Source: Ephydatia muelleri
Lineage: Eukaryota; Porifera; Demospongiae; Spongillida; Spongillidae
Direction of reading: 5' to 3'
Assembly: GCA_013339895.1 (NCBI GenBank)
Contig: JABACO010000010.1
Coordinates: forward strand, 8,303,453-8,367,452
Length of the DNA stretch: 64,000 nt
The notes below the pieces were generated by a model. The model was not told the DNA's origin and did no database searches. It worked only from the letters and a program-made list of their open reading frames with translations. Position numbers and translations under genes: made by a program. Below, one piece after another: positions 19,918-31,389 of this stretch (position 1 is the stretch's first letter; every line of letters begins with the position of its first letter).

Positions 19918-22375
19918 GCTAAGGGACCTCTCTAGGTACAATGCCTGGATATGGCCAAAGATTGAAATCTGGCAAGGGACAAAAGGAATAAATAGGGTAG
20001 CCTGAGATGACTTCAAGGTTAATGACTCATCTTGCTCCAAACTAGCCTATGATGATCCCTCAGCCATGAGCCAAACACATTTATAAGTGGCAGATGAAGA
20101 TTTAATTGAAAATTGTATGGTAAATATGATGGCACATCATTGTGTAGTGAATAGAAGACATTGGTTTAAGGCACTAGATATATCACATTGTGTAAATAGT
20201 TATTTAACGGAAATCAGTGCATGAAATGTAGAAGAACCTAGAACAAAATCTTGCCATTTAGGAGGTGGGTATGCATGGAACCATAAGTAAATAGTATAAT
20301 TATGCCAAAGTCATTATCTGCCTTGCAGAAAAACAATAAAATCACTGTTAGTTAGATATTCATAAAACTGGTGAATAGAGTAACTGAAACCAAATATTCA
20401 CTGGTTAATTAGCAGTACGTGCAATATTGCACATGTACATTAGCTCAAATCCAATAGTGCATGAACGATTTTCACGCAAGGCCAGGCCAACAGATATAAC
20501 CTGGTGATCCTGGGAGCTGGGCGTCTGAGGAATGCACGTGAAAGGTCACCAGCCAACAGGACAAACAACTCAATAAACACACATGCAACAATACAATATA
20601 TAGGACACATATGGTGACACAAGACACCAACATAAATCGTCCCTATTGGAAGAGTCCACGTGTGACCTTCCTTTCTTGAAGTATCGGTCATGGGCATGGG
20701 TCCAGATACCACATCCACACAACAGTTTTTGTTCCTCTATTGATAAGAGTTCCTTTTGGATGCTTTCATGTAGTGCCACCAACCCCCACACCCCCTCACA
20801 AGGAAGGTGGCACCATTCCATATGTAGGCCCAAGACAAGGTATGACCTGGTTCCTCTCCGAAATTACACATCTCACACAGGCAGACATACAAATACTGAT
20901 TAACTCTCCTCCAACATTTACATACTTGCATAGTAATCAGTTGACCACATACACCCAACATATAGTGGAATACTTGCAATTATTTGTTAGCTTCATAGGT
21001 CATTTAGTGTAATCAATAGAACTCTATCAGCTATCCATCAAACGAGCAACACCTCATTAGACATTTTGAACACAGGCTCTACATATACGCCTACGTCTCC
21101 CATTAAAATGCACACAGAGCTTTATATACACCTAGAGGTACCAACACACACTGGCGCACAAACACACACACACACACACACATACACACACACACACACA
21201 TACACCTAGATTAAAGACCTTTAATCTTTACACACATTGGCCTACACCACCAAAACACGTAGAACTCTACAGCTACGCTAAACTATATGCTCACACCTCC
21301 TCCATACCCATTCTTCATCGAAACGAGGTGCTAGAAAATTACGTCGATCTTGATCGAATTACAGATGTGATCAATTTTGACCCAAACGGCGTTCCATAGC
21401 CACTTGAAGAGCATATAGAGGCACATCTTACTCTATTAAATATACTTATTACAGTGTATGTAGTACGTGAAGGTGTTGGTGGGAAAGCTAAAGGACTCTG
21501 CATGGATGTGAATGGAATGTGTAATAATCTACAACGTCGGCTACACACCCGCTCATAGATTTGGAGCACTCAACTGATGCAAAACACTACACACTACACT
21601 CTGACACCTTGTGTGATTTCACACAACACGCATTCCTACAAATAAGTGATATAATACATCATACCTTATAACACAATTCTATGTACAATAGGATCATGCA
21701 CCAGTTCAAATAACATGCAGGAATTGCAAATTGAATGAACGCAACAGATATCTCTCCCATATGATCCAATGAAATGTCTTTGAATCTTGGGCAGTGTAGT
21801 TTTTTAATTAGCTACTCCCTTCGATCCAGGTGCATACCTGATTTCTGACCAGTTAGCGCATATCAGCTGCAAACTGCAAGGTGTTGACATGCTGTTCCTC
21901 AATGGTCAGGGCGCGCTCGATGCGGATGGCATGCTGGACTGCGTTATCCAGCTTATCTGGAGTGCCGGTGTAGCAGGATACCCTGTCCCCCCCCCCCCCC
22001 CCACCCCCCCTAAAAATTGTCCGGCCGGACCAGGTATCCTAGGCTACATTGTCCGTCGGACAATGTAGCCTAGGTAACGTTGTCCCCCCTAGGACAATTA
22101 TTCCTAGAATTATCGGTCCGCTTTAGGATTTGCTGTCCCCCTTCGTTTTTGCAAGCAACGCTTAACCAAAATAGCCCATTCGATAGGGTATTAGTGCATG
22201 CTGTTGCGCTCTCCTTAAGAACTTTGAGTGTTGATCACTTTAATGATAATATTAGCTATTTTTAAATCTTCCTTGCTCCCCTCCGGGTGTCCTGCATGCT
22301 CCCTCGATACATATCTAATCTTATACATGCAACTGATAAATACAGCAATGACACAAAATGAATGAAACTTCATGA
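19918..22375. other. No confident gene
   Basis: Contains a CA microsatellite (21160-21205) and a C run (21986-22002) followed by short inverted repeats around GTAGCCTAG (22035-22085). On the minus strand at 21855-21965 the translation holds DNAVQHAIRIERALTIEEQH, which could be a retroelement gag scrap. No complete frame. Confidence 0.4.
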
Positions 22376-22382
22376 TGGATGT

Positions 22383-23102
22383 TCACTTCTTGGTGCACAG
22401 CCTGCACTTCCAAGAGGATGCCAATTCCTTCCTTGTTACGTTTTCACATTTCTTATGATACCATTCTTTGCAACAGCAACACTGAATCATTCTACCAACT
22501 CGTGGCATTCGGCAGCTACAGGAGATATGGATTGTCTCTTGTGCCACCACTGAACATGTTGAAACATTCCTACGAATGCTCGGGAAAGGAGACATTTGGC
22601 CCTTTTCAAGGCAACTTACTAAATGGCTTCTCATTTTGCTGACACAGAATTGAATACAACTTATATCCTCACTGAAACAGAGACTGGTGGTGGCATATGC
22701 TATTGCATACACACCACAGTCAGAATTGTTGGTCTTCTGCTCTACATCAATAAATCTAACATCTACTGCATGATTGGTGGAAAACATCACAGCACAAATC
22801 TGATCAATAGTACATTGTGACAGTGATTGGTAAAGGCTGTCATAAACATTGACTGTTGATGCTGGCAGGCCAATAGTGGAAATTGTCAGCCAATGGTTTT
22901 TACCATTGTGCAGTATTTGGATGAACTCACTTCTAATAACATCAAACAACAACCGAGTTCCTAGTGTAGTATTTTGAAATCCTGCTGCTCCAAACTGTTC
23001 CCTAAGAATGCTTTGAGCTTGATTGATGATGGTGTCATCAAGCCATCCAGTACTGGATAAGACAGTATTTCTCATTTCTTCATCCAATGAGCACCTATGC
23101 CT
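22383..23102 (-). pseudogene. Ulp1/SENP-like cysteine protease domain plus PHD-type finger (C-terminal exon)
   Basis: The open frame starts after a TTTTCAG acceptor (23102 side). GWLDDTIINQAQSIL is followed by NHWLTISTIG (catalytic His), VNVYDS (Asp) and NNSDCGVYAIAYAT (Cys), the His-Asp-Cys order of C48/Ulp1-type peptidases. A C4HC3 zinc finger follows at the C-terminus (CSCRMPRVGRMIQCCCCKEW through WKCRLC) and the frame stops. Ulp1 enzymes process SUMO-like modifiers. Ulp1-like domains joined to zinc fingers also occur in transposon-derived multicopy genes of aquatic animals, which is my preferred reading. Only this last exon is present, with no upstream exon recognisable to 23340, so it is a fragment or the 3' end of a gene with distant exons. 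Confidence 0.65.
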
Positions 23103-23363
23103 GAAAACTAAATTAATTTCAAACCATAAACGTGACCCAAAATGTAAATATGCATGGGTTTTGACAGTACTAAAATATTGGTGTCAGTTTCAAGCTGCAT
23201 TATAATAACCACACAACACAACTTCAAGCTGTGTCCTGTGTACCAATTGATGTTTTCAGGATCTTGCAGCAAAACATTGGCAAGGATCACTCTTAAAAGT
23301 TAAAACCTTCATCATTGCACAATACTACAAATATAAAGCACAAAAAAGAAACTAAAGCTTTAA

Positions 23364-24159
23364 CCTTTAATCTCCAGAGCCAAGTCCTACGCGTAGGACC
23401 AATATTTGAAAATTCATTACAAATAGAAATGCAAGTTTTTGTCATCCATTTCTCTACTGTTGTTTGATGTGTCTACCATGCTTAATTTACCAATTGACAA
23501 TCCATTTTTTTTTATCACGCTCTTGGTTACACGATGCAAAAAACAGGATGCGGTTCTTAAAAATGCATTATGCGTACAATTTAATTGTCACAGAAAAAAG
23601 TATGACAAGTATAACTTTTATTGGATGTTTTTTAAGCTTGATGTGTGTGCTACTTAATGCATTCTATGGCAGTTGTCTAACTCTAAGCGATTTAGCCATT
23701 TGTACTGAAAACACACTGTGCGTTTTCAAGATTTTGTCCATTTACTTGGCTATTCCAAGACATGCGACTGACAAATACGTATTGTTCATACGCTTGTAGA
23801 GCTAGCAGATTCTAAATGTACTTTTTTTATTTTCCTAGTGCCAAAGACCTGTCTCACTATCCCCCTTGTTTTGAACGTCGTTCTAATCTTTCCAACATTA
23901 CTTGTTGGTACTTGAAGTTGCTTCACGATATACCAAAGACATATACCTATTGGCAATCCAGTATGACTGTATTTGACAGTACAAGTGTTTGAAGAATTGC
24001 AAGGAAGTACCAGTATATTCAGAATTACTAACCATTTTTACAGTACAATGAGTTTTTGATTTGTTCTCTGTTCATATGGGTTTGCAAAAAAATTAATTTT
24101 AACATGCGTCCTACGCGTAGGACCATCGTCCTACGTGTAGGACGTCTGGAGATTTAAGG
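23364..24159. mobile_element. piggyBac-type MITE
   Basis: Flanked on both sides by TTAA (23360-23363 and 24160-24163), with inverted ends CCTTTAATCTCCAGA and TCTGGAGATTTAAGG. Subterminal 16-bp palindromes GTCCTACGCGTAGGAC occur near both ends (23383-23398 and 24104-24119, plus a variant next to the latter). The 796-bp interior encodes nothing recognisable. TTAA duplication and CC ends fit piggyBac. Confidence 0.75.
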
Positions 24160-24163
24160 TTAA

Positions 24164-25330
24164 CAGGTAACAAGCAGTTATCCAGGGAAAAAAATATCCA
24201 TCCTTTCACTAGTTTGAAGCAAAAAAAACAGCGGATATGAATTTGGCTAATATAAAAAGACTGCATTGTCAAATCATAGTCATAGAGCTACATTTGTTTG
24301 TTGATCAAGTTACAGTAAACTTTTTGGCTTACTTTGTAAGAGAGACAACTCCAAATCCAATGGTCCTTCACCAAAATCCATAAATTTAGATGTGTGATTA
24401 ACGGATGTTCTGTGCATAGGTATAGCGAACGTGCATGATCAGCTTCCAATCCCCTACTATAATCTCTGACATGGCTGTGTAGGTTTGATATTTAGGTATT
24501 TATGCTTGTGGGAACGAGAGGTGATGAGATTATAGACAAACTAGGTTAGTAGTCTAAGCCCAAAAGCATGTCAAAGACAAGTGGTAATGGCTACAACTGG
24601 AACAATCCCTGGAGGTTAGATAAAGTATACATCAAATGGAATGGATTTTCACATGCAACAATTGCAGGGGGTGTGGCAGCTAGTTGACTACTGCTAAAGG
24701 TCTAATGCAGGTACTATACAAGCAAGGTTGTTTATCCATCAGATAACAACAACCCATCCATCCTGGATGAGCTGCATTACGCATCCATTTGCTTACATAA
24801 GCCAATGAAATTGCCTTACAGAGCATTGGCACGTATGTCGAGTGCTATACCATGGCCAGATTAGATTTCCTCAAACCACAGTATTATTGAGGGCTCGGTG
24901 GGTGTGGTCATCATGGAATACTGCAGCTAACTTCTATTGATGTCCTCACGATGAGAAGGGGCCAGAGAGGGAGGCACTAATGGTAAAAGGAAGAATTTTT
25001 TAAAATCAAGCTGATAGCAAAATATATAAGAGGGTGTGGCCACAGTCCAAAGGTCAAATACACCTACAAATGAATACATGAACCCCTTGCACACACATAG
25101 TCCACACACACAGACACACACACACACACATACACACACACATACACGCACACACATACGCACGCACACACACAATACCATTACAATACCATAATGCTGG
25201 CTGCATTTGTAAATGCAAACCTGTACGTGTACATGTACACACAGACATTCTTTGTCATATTTGCTGGAAAAACCATAGATTATTTAGACAACTGTGACAG
25301 GATTGCATATGTGCATAGCAGCCATCAGTT
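24164..25330. other. No gene recognised
   Basis: AT-rich, with a CA microsatellite at 25096-25172. Frames across that tract are repeat artefacts. Confidence 0.45.
25096..25172. repeat. (CA)n microsatellite
   Basis: CA tract with TA and CG interruptions. Confidence 0.85.
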
Positions 25331-25389
25331 CCAACAAATGCTACGATGAATGTATAGTTCTTTTAAAGCTGCTTCGACTGATCCTTGTT

Positions 25390-27083
25390 CAGCACTTGCT
25401 GCAATAGGTCGTCGTATTAGCACGTCGTATTAGCACATCCTCTGTCCGCCACCCAGAGGGCCTATCTGCTTTTATTATCTGTCGTCTAATTTCATTAGAC
25501 AAAAGCCCTGGTGTACGTCCAATCGGGATTGGTGAAGTATCAAGACGCATTATTTCCAAAGCTTTACTGAAAATCATAAAGGTAAATATTGAAGAAGCAG
25601 CTGGACCTCTCCAAGTGTGTGCTGGTCATGATGGAGGATGTGAAGCTGCTGTGCATGCTATGAATAATGATTTTCAATGAAGTATCTGCTGAAGGCGTTT
25701 TACTTGTTGATGCAACTAATGCTTTTAACTGCATTTACCGACAAGCCTCTTCACAACATTGGTATACCTTGCCCATCACTTGCACAAATCATCAACAATA
25801 CATACCAATCTCCAGTAAGGCTGATTATGCCTGGCAGTGGTGAAATTCTTTCCACGGAAGGTACCACACAGGGCGATCCATAGCCATGGCGATGTATGCC
25901 ATTGCTGTAACTCCTACAATCTGTCACTTACGATCCTTCTGCCAAACAGTTCAACAGGCCTGGTATGCAGATGATGCTGCAGGAGCTGGCTCATGCGACA
26001 ACCTCAAAATGTGGTGAGATGAACTCAACAGGATTGGCCCATTATATGGGTATTATCCTAATGCATCCAAGACTTGCCTCCTTGTTAAACCACATCATGA
26101 ACATGCTGCTAATGAAATCTTTGCTGGCTCGGGAATAACAATATCCACGAAAGGCAACCGACATCTTGGTGCTGCACTAGGATCCAGAACTTTTGTTGAA
26201 GAGTTCGTAAGCAAAAAAGTTGCAAACAACTTGCCGAAATTACTCACACTTAACAGGTCACCCTCCTTGCTCAAAACTAGTGAGAGAGTTGCTTGCCTTG
26301 CCAGGTAGACTTGGTAGCATGGGGATTTTAAATCCTACCACATGGTCTTCTCAATGTTTTAACTCATCCAAACAACAAACATCTCTGCTGATTACACTAA
26401 TCATTTCACAAGAGGACAAACTTCCCTGCCACATTATCTGAAACAAGAAAATCTATCCACTCAGAAAATAGTAAACTAAAATATGCCCTTGCTGATTTGC
26501 ATAATTATTTTATTACCATGTCATTCTCTGTTGACCATGCAATGACGTGCAACTTGGGCGGCTTTCCAACAATTCGCCATAATGAGATACGAGAGATACA
26601 AGATCTCACTGCTTCCTGGTTATCAGAAGTATGCCATAATGTTGCCATTGAGCCTCACAACCACGAATGGTGAAGGCTTTCACCACAAATCTACCAACAC
26701 TGATGAGAATTCACGCCTCAATATACGTGCCAGGGGTTTTTGGAATCATGGTCAGGATGCTTACTTTGATGTAAGGATTTTCTACCCTAATGCTCCAAAC
26801 TACCGTTCCATGGACTTGCCAGCAATATACCACAGACATGAATCGGAAAAAAAAGCGACAATATAGTCAACGGGTGAAAGAAGTTGAGCATGGGGTCTTT
26901 ACACCACTGGTTTTTAGTACAACAGGAGGAATGGCTCATGAGTGTTCAACATTTTACAGGCGTTTGGCAGACATGATTTCCATCAAGCAGGACAAACCTT
27001 ATTCTCTTGTAGTTAGCTGGCTACGCACTCGACTCTCTTATGCTTGCCTTCGTGCTGCTGTTCTGTGCATTCGTGGAAGCCAG
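25390..27083 (+). pseudogene. Unclassified reverse-transcriptase gene relic, 5' part
   Basis: Translations across three frames give a continuous RT signature: SPGVRPIGIGEVSRRIISKA, EEAAGPLQVCAGHDGG, LLVDATNAFN (motif A), EGTTQGDP, WYADDAAGAG (YADD active site, 25964-25975), GNRHLGAALGSRTF, and a C-terminal domain with EVEHGVFTPLVFSTTGGM and LRAAVLCIRGSQ. Frame breaks and stops occur at about 25680, 25745, 25880 and 26220. The reading stops at 27083 where the Gmr1-like element is inserted, and resumes at 31616. The order of motifs is non-LTR-like, but I cannot place it in a named clade. Confidence 0.65.
27079..27083. repeat. Target-site duplication GCCAG (left)
   Basis: Identical to 31616-31620 on the other side of the Gmr1-like element. 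Confidence 0.9.
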
Positions 27084-27309
27084 TGTGACAGAACTGACGG
27101 TAGCAATCAGTCTGCACACGTCTTCTGAAATGCCTATACACCCCCCAATACCGTTCACGTTAGCCAGTATCTCGGAAAGGGCCACCAACCCTAATAATTC
27201 CACACCAAATGCATTTATACCTAGATTTCTATCCATGCGCATGCTCAAAGATTCTGCATGCATGTAATTGATATTCAAGAGCGCAGGCCCGTAGGTCTGG
27301 GCGCTCACA
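27084..27309 (-). repeat. 3' LTR of Gmr1-like element
   Basis: 226 bp, by eye identical to 31390-31615. TG...CA ends. Confidence 0.9.
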
Positions 27310-27636
27310 CTTCCTTCCCCTTCTCCTGCAGCAACGCCGTTGCTGGATTTCTTGACAGTGCGTCCGCGTTCAGGTTCATAGTCCCTGGTCGATGTTCCAC
27401 CCCAAAAGAGTAAGGTTGAAGGGCTAAGCTCCATCTGCATAGCCTTGCATTGTTTTCCTTGAGTTTTTCTAGCCACTCGAGTGCTCGATGATCTGTTTGG
27501 ACTACAAATTTCCTGCCCAGTAGATAGACCTTGAATGCATCTAACGCCAACTTAATAGCCAAACATTCCTTCTCAATAGTTGAGTATCGTTGCTCCCTAG
27601 CCAATAACTTCCTGCTATAATAACCAACAGGGTGTT
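27305..27636 (-). pseudogene. RNase H domain, N-terminally truncated (Gmr1-like)
   Basis: The frame reads HPVGYYSRKLLAREQRYSTI, ECLAIKLALDAF, FVVQTDHRALEWL and ADALSRN, the central and C-terminal part of a Ty3/gypsy RNase H. The N-terminal segment with the first catalytic Asp is missing. It is out of frame with the RT just upstream and separated from it by the deletion junction at about 27637-27650. Its C-terminus runs into the polypurine tract and LTR. Confidence 0.8.
27310..27327 (-). promoter_or_regulatory. Polypurine tract of Gmr1-like element
   Basis: On the minus strand GGAGAAGGGGAAGGAAG directly abuts the 3' LTR, the expected primer for plus-strand DNA synthesis. Confidence 0.85.
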
Positions 27637-30485
27637 CCTGACCGTCCTCCTACAATATATCCGAGGTACTCACAACTCCGCTTGGCAAATTTACTTTTGC
27701 TAAGCTTCACAGTAAGTCCAGCCTTTTCTATCCTCATTAGCACCTCCTGCAGTTGTTTCAGATGATCCTGCCAGTCACTGCTAAAAATGGCAAAATCATC
27801 AATGTAGGCTACAGCATAATCTTCACATCCCTGCAACAATCGATCCATCAACCGCTGAAATGAAGCTGGGGCCCCGCTAAGCCCAAACGGCATCACTGTA
27901 AACTGAAAACTACCAAAAGGAGTGACAAAAGCTGTTTTGCATTCATCCTTATCTGCCATTGGAATCTGCCAATACCCAGTTGTGAGGTCTAACGTAGTGA
28001 TAAAGTTTGCTTTTCCTACACGGTCGATCAGCTCATCTATGCGAGGCATCAAATATGAATCGACCTGTGAAACTGAATTTAGCCTACGATAGTCCACACA
28101 CAATCGTAACTCTCCATTTCTCTTTGGTACCACAACTATCGGGGACGCCCATTCACTACAGGTAGGCTCAATAATTCCACTCCGTTCCATTTCCTGAAGC
28201 TCCCTTTTTATAGAATTCCTATAGGCATGCGGCACCCGGTACGGAGGCAATCTAACAGGCTTAGAGCTATTGGTATGGATCCGATGCTCATACAAAGTCG
28301 TTTTTCCAGGCTTGTTGCTAAACACCTTTGCAAACCTCCCCAGCAACTCCTTAAGCTCCTTCTTTTGTCCGCTATCCAGCCCCTCCCCCATGTCAACAAC
28401 TTGCCCCGCCTCCCCACTCCGCCATGAAGGGATATCCGCTTCTTCCTGTATTTCCTCTACGAAGCATCCTTGATTTTCACGAACATGGAAGTCCTTGAGC
28501 ATATTGACGTGGAACACCCGTTTTCTCTTTCTTCTGTCCTGCATGTCAATAAGGTAATTGACTTTACCCATTCGCTGCACCACTTGATAAGGCCCCTGCC
28601 ATTGGGCAAGCAACCTGTTGGATGATGTTGGGAGTAGTACCAGTACGGAATCGCCTGGCTTGAACTCGCGGAGTCGAGCACCCTTGTCGAACCAAGATTT
28701 CTGCCGACGTTGGGAGCTGGATAGATTTTCCTGCACCAGTTCAGACATCTCTCTGAGTCGTTCCCTTGTGGACAAAACGTAACTGATTACATTTTCATCA
28801 GTAGTCCTACTTGTTGTTTCCCAAACTTCTTTTAAGATGTCCAGTGGTCCTCGTACGTCCCGACCATATAAAAGCTCGAAAGGGGAAAATCCCGTTGATG
28901 CTTGCGGTACTTCCCGATATGCAAACAGTAGATAGGGAATTTTCTTATCCCACTCTTTTCCTCCGTCCGTTCCCGTCTTTCGCAACATTGACTTCAACGT
29001 CTGGTTAAATCGTTCAACCAGGCCGTCAGTCTGCGGATGGTATGGGCTTGTGCGTATAGGGTGCACCTGTAAGAGCCTGTACAGTTCAGCAAGTAATTGC
29101 GACGTGAAATTTGCTCCTTGATCTGTTAAGATCTCCCTGGGTACACCCACACGAGCAAATACCTTAATAAGCTCCTCCGCCACACTTTCAGCATCAATGC
29201 TTTTGAGGGGCACCGCCTCCGGGTAGCGAGTTGCGTAATCACATATTACAAGGATGTACTTGTTCCCTGCTCGACTTCTGGGAAGTGGGCCCACAATGTC
29301 CATGGCAATGCGGCTAAATGGCTCTGAAACGATAGGAAGAGGAATCAATGGTGCTGGCTTAACCCCCTTAAATGAAGCCTTTTGACAAGCACTGCAAGTT
29401 TTACAATACATGTCTACGTCTCTAAAAATAGATGGCCAGAAAAACCTGCGCAATAGTCGTTGCCTGGTCCGATCTCTGCCTTGATGTCCTGCAATGGGAA
29501 TATCATGAGACATCTCCAGTGCAACTTGCCTGCACTCCTTGGGTAGAACCAGCTGCTCAATCTCCATCTCCTCTCCTCTTCCCCTTGGTGTCCATCTTCT
29601 GTACAGCAACTCATCCCTTTTGAAGAACTCCCCTTTTGATCCTCCTGTCAATGCTGCAAGTTCCCTCACAGCTCTCAGTGTTTCATCCTGCTCCTGCATA
29701 TCCTTCAGTTTCTCAGCTGTGATGTTAATGTGAGACAAGCAATCTCCCTGGCTCCCAAGTTCCCTTCGCATTTGCCTTCTTTGCTCCTGAGACCAAATAT
29801 GTGACATAGTCTTCAATTTGGGTTCCTCTTCAGAGACACCTAATGGATTTGGTACCACCCCAGACATAACCTCCTTTTCCTTCCTCAGTACTTCCTCCTG
29901 TATTTCCTGTCGTCTCTTCGCCCTTGTTGTCACCACCATAACATGTTCTTGAGCAAAGAACACAGAACCAGCTCGTCTTCCTAGTAACTCCGTCATTCTA
30001 GAAGCATCAGTTCCAAGTATCACCTCCACCGGTAGACTGTCAGCTACAGCAGCCTCCACTGTGACTGGAATGCCTTCCACCACAAGCTTGATATCTGCTA
30101 GGGGATACAAGACTGTGTCACCATGCACACATCTGATTGATACCCATTTTCCCTCCAAGAACTTCTCCTGGGGGACGAATTGTCTCCGGACCATTGTGCG
30201 GGAACAACCTGTGTCTAACAATATGCGGCTTACCAAACACCCTTCCACACTTCCCTTACAATACATTCCATCCTTCACCTTGTACTTTGATTCACGTCCA
30301 AACAATACCTCATTGTTGGGACACTTCCTTGCTGGGTGACCTGGTTTTCCACAGTTGTAGCACACTATGGTCTTCCGTCTGCTTGTCTCCTCTTTTGTGG
30401 TTTTCTTGAATATGTGACAGAACTGACGGTAGCAATCAGTCTGCACACGTCTTCTGAGTGCCCTGCTTTCCCACAAAATGAACAT
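27615..30485 (-). pseudogene. Pol of Gmr1-like element: CCHC, protease, integrase, RT
   Basis: 956 codons. Order: CCHC knuckle CYNCGKPGHPARKC (about residues 42-55), aspartic protease LLDTGCSRTM (about 90-100), integrase H2C2 zinc region ending CKTCSAC, catalytic core with MDIVGP, TDQGANF and DGLVERFNQTLK (D-D-E), a GPY/F-like module (QWQGPYQVVQRMGKVNYLI), then RT with LCVDYRRLNS, TLDLTTGYWQIP, MPFGLSGAPASFQ and YIDD (27795-27806). It starts in a 121-nt overlap with gag in the -1 frame, usual for gag-pol frameshift expression. I saw no classic slippery heptamer. RT ends after YLGYIVGG, and the following residues are junction nonsense. The thumb and RNase H start have been deleted. Confidence 0.88.
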
Positions 30486-31315
30486 TTTTGCTCTGATCGA
30501 GTTCCCTTGACGTTTTCCGGATACCGCTGCGACTCCTCACGCCTGGCGTGTTCATATTCGTCAACGAGTTCCCCGGCCTGAATACACGTCTTAGGCTTTC
30601 GCTCCATAACCCAGAGTCGCTTGTTCGCTGGCAATGTGTTGAGGAACTGCTCCATGCCTATGAGCTCTTGTATTTCCTCCATTGAAGTACAGCTCTTCAT
30701 CCACTTGCGCAGTAGGTCCATAAGCTTTACGGAAAGCTCCCTGTTTGTTTCCCCACTGCCACGAGTAATGCCACGGAAGCGCCTTCTATATGCTTCCTCG
30801 GTTATATCGTAACGCTGAAGGATTGCTGTCTTTATTGCTTCATAATTGCCAGAGTCCTCTCCGGGTAGAGCTGCGAATGCCAACTGGGCCTTGCCAGTGA
30901 GTTGAGGTGCCAGATACTGCGACCAGCAGCTTTCCTCCACCTTCTGTGCAGTCATAACGCGCTCAAAAGTTACTAAATAGGCTTCAATATCATCCTTATC
31001 ACTCAACGGAACCAATTTGACACTTAGCTCACGTTTCGGACTTACGACTTTTGCCTTTTGTGAGTCTTCTACTAACTTCATGAGCGCCGCCATGTGTGTC
31101 TGCATCGTTTCCATCTGCTTTCTATTCTCCCGCTCACGAATCTGTCTTTCTTCCTCAAGCCTAGCCCGTTCTTTCGCGAATTCATCTTCTCTTCGCGCCT
31201 TCTCAGTTGCTATTTCGTCTTCTCTCCTCCTACGGTCTTCTGCAAGTAATTTCAACATACCTTGCATCTCCTCCATGGTAGGTTTCTTATAGGGCTTTCC
31301 AGAACGAGTAGTCAT
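30365..31315 (-). CDS. Gag of Gmr1-like element with SCAN-like capsid region
   Basis: 316 codons. The N-terminal third is a charged coiled coil (RRREDEIATEKARREDEF and following heptads, about residues 25-80). It is followed by a capsid-like helical domain (about 110-265) with EAYRRRFRGITRGSGETNRE and LLRKWM, a pattern like the vertebrate SCAN domain, and then a first zinc knuckle CSFCGKAGHSEDVC. Gag packages element RNA into particles. The last part of the frame from SEDV onward is encoded by a 49-bp block identical to the LTR end (see 30409-30457). Start ATG at 31315 gives MTTRSGKPYKKP. Confidence 0.8.
   Translation of the reverse strand: MTTRSGKPYKKPTMEEMQGMLKLLAEDRRRREDEIATEKARREDEFAKERARLEEERQIRERENRKQMETMQTHMAALMKLVEDSQKAKVVSPKRELSVKLVPLSDKDDIEAYLVTFERVMTAQKVEESCWSQYLAPQLTGKAQLAFAALPGEDSGNYEAIKTAILQRYDITEEAYRRRFRGITRGSGETNRELSVKLMDLLRKWMKSCTSMEEIQELIGMEQFLNTLPANKRLWVMERKPKTCIQAGELVDEYEHARREESQRYPENVKGTRSEQKCSFCGKAGHSEDVCRLIATVSSVTYSRKPQKRRQADGRP
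30409..30457 (-). repeat. Internal copy of LTR 3' end inside gag
   Basis: 49 bp identical to 31386-31434, i.e. the last 45 bp of the 5' LTR plus the 4-nt spacer up to the primer-binding site. It supplies the last cysteine of the first zinc knuckle and lies in the gag-pol overlap. Confidence 0.85.
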
Positions 31316-31367
31316 GCATACACTCGAGAAACGCAGGCGTCGGACAATGACCGTCTCGACTTAGATA

Positions 31368-31385
31368 ATCCCACCGCTGCCACCA
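31368..31385 (-). promoter_or_regulatory. Primer-binding site of Gmr1-like element
   Basis: On the minus strand, TGGTGGCAGCGGTGGGAT starts 4 nt after the 5' LTR. TGG pairs with the CCA end of a tRNA. The isoacceptor was not determined. Confidence 0.75.
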
Positions 31386-31389
31386 AATA

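Noticed and set aside
20440-21012. Several overlapping frames of 75-92 codons on both strands
   Set aside because: Mutually overlapping, with no recognisable domain or repeat partner. Not annotated as genes.
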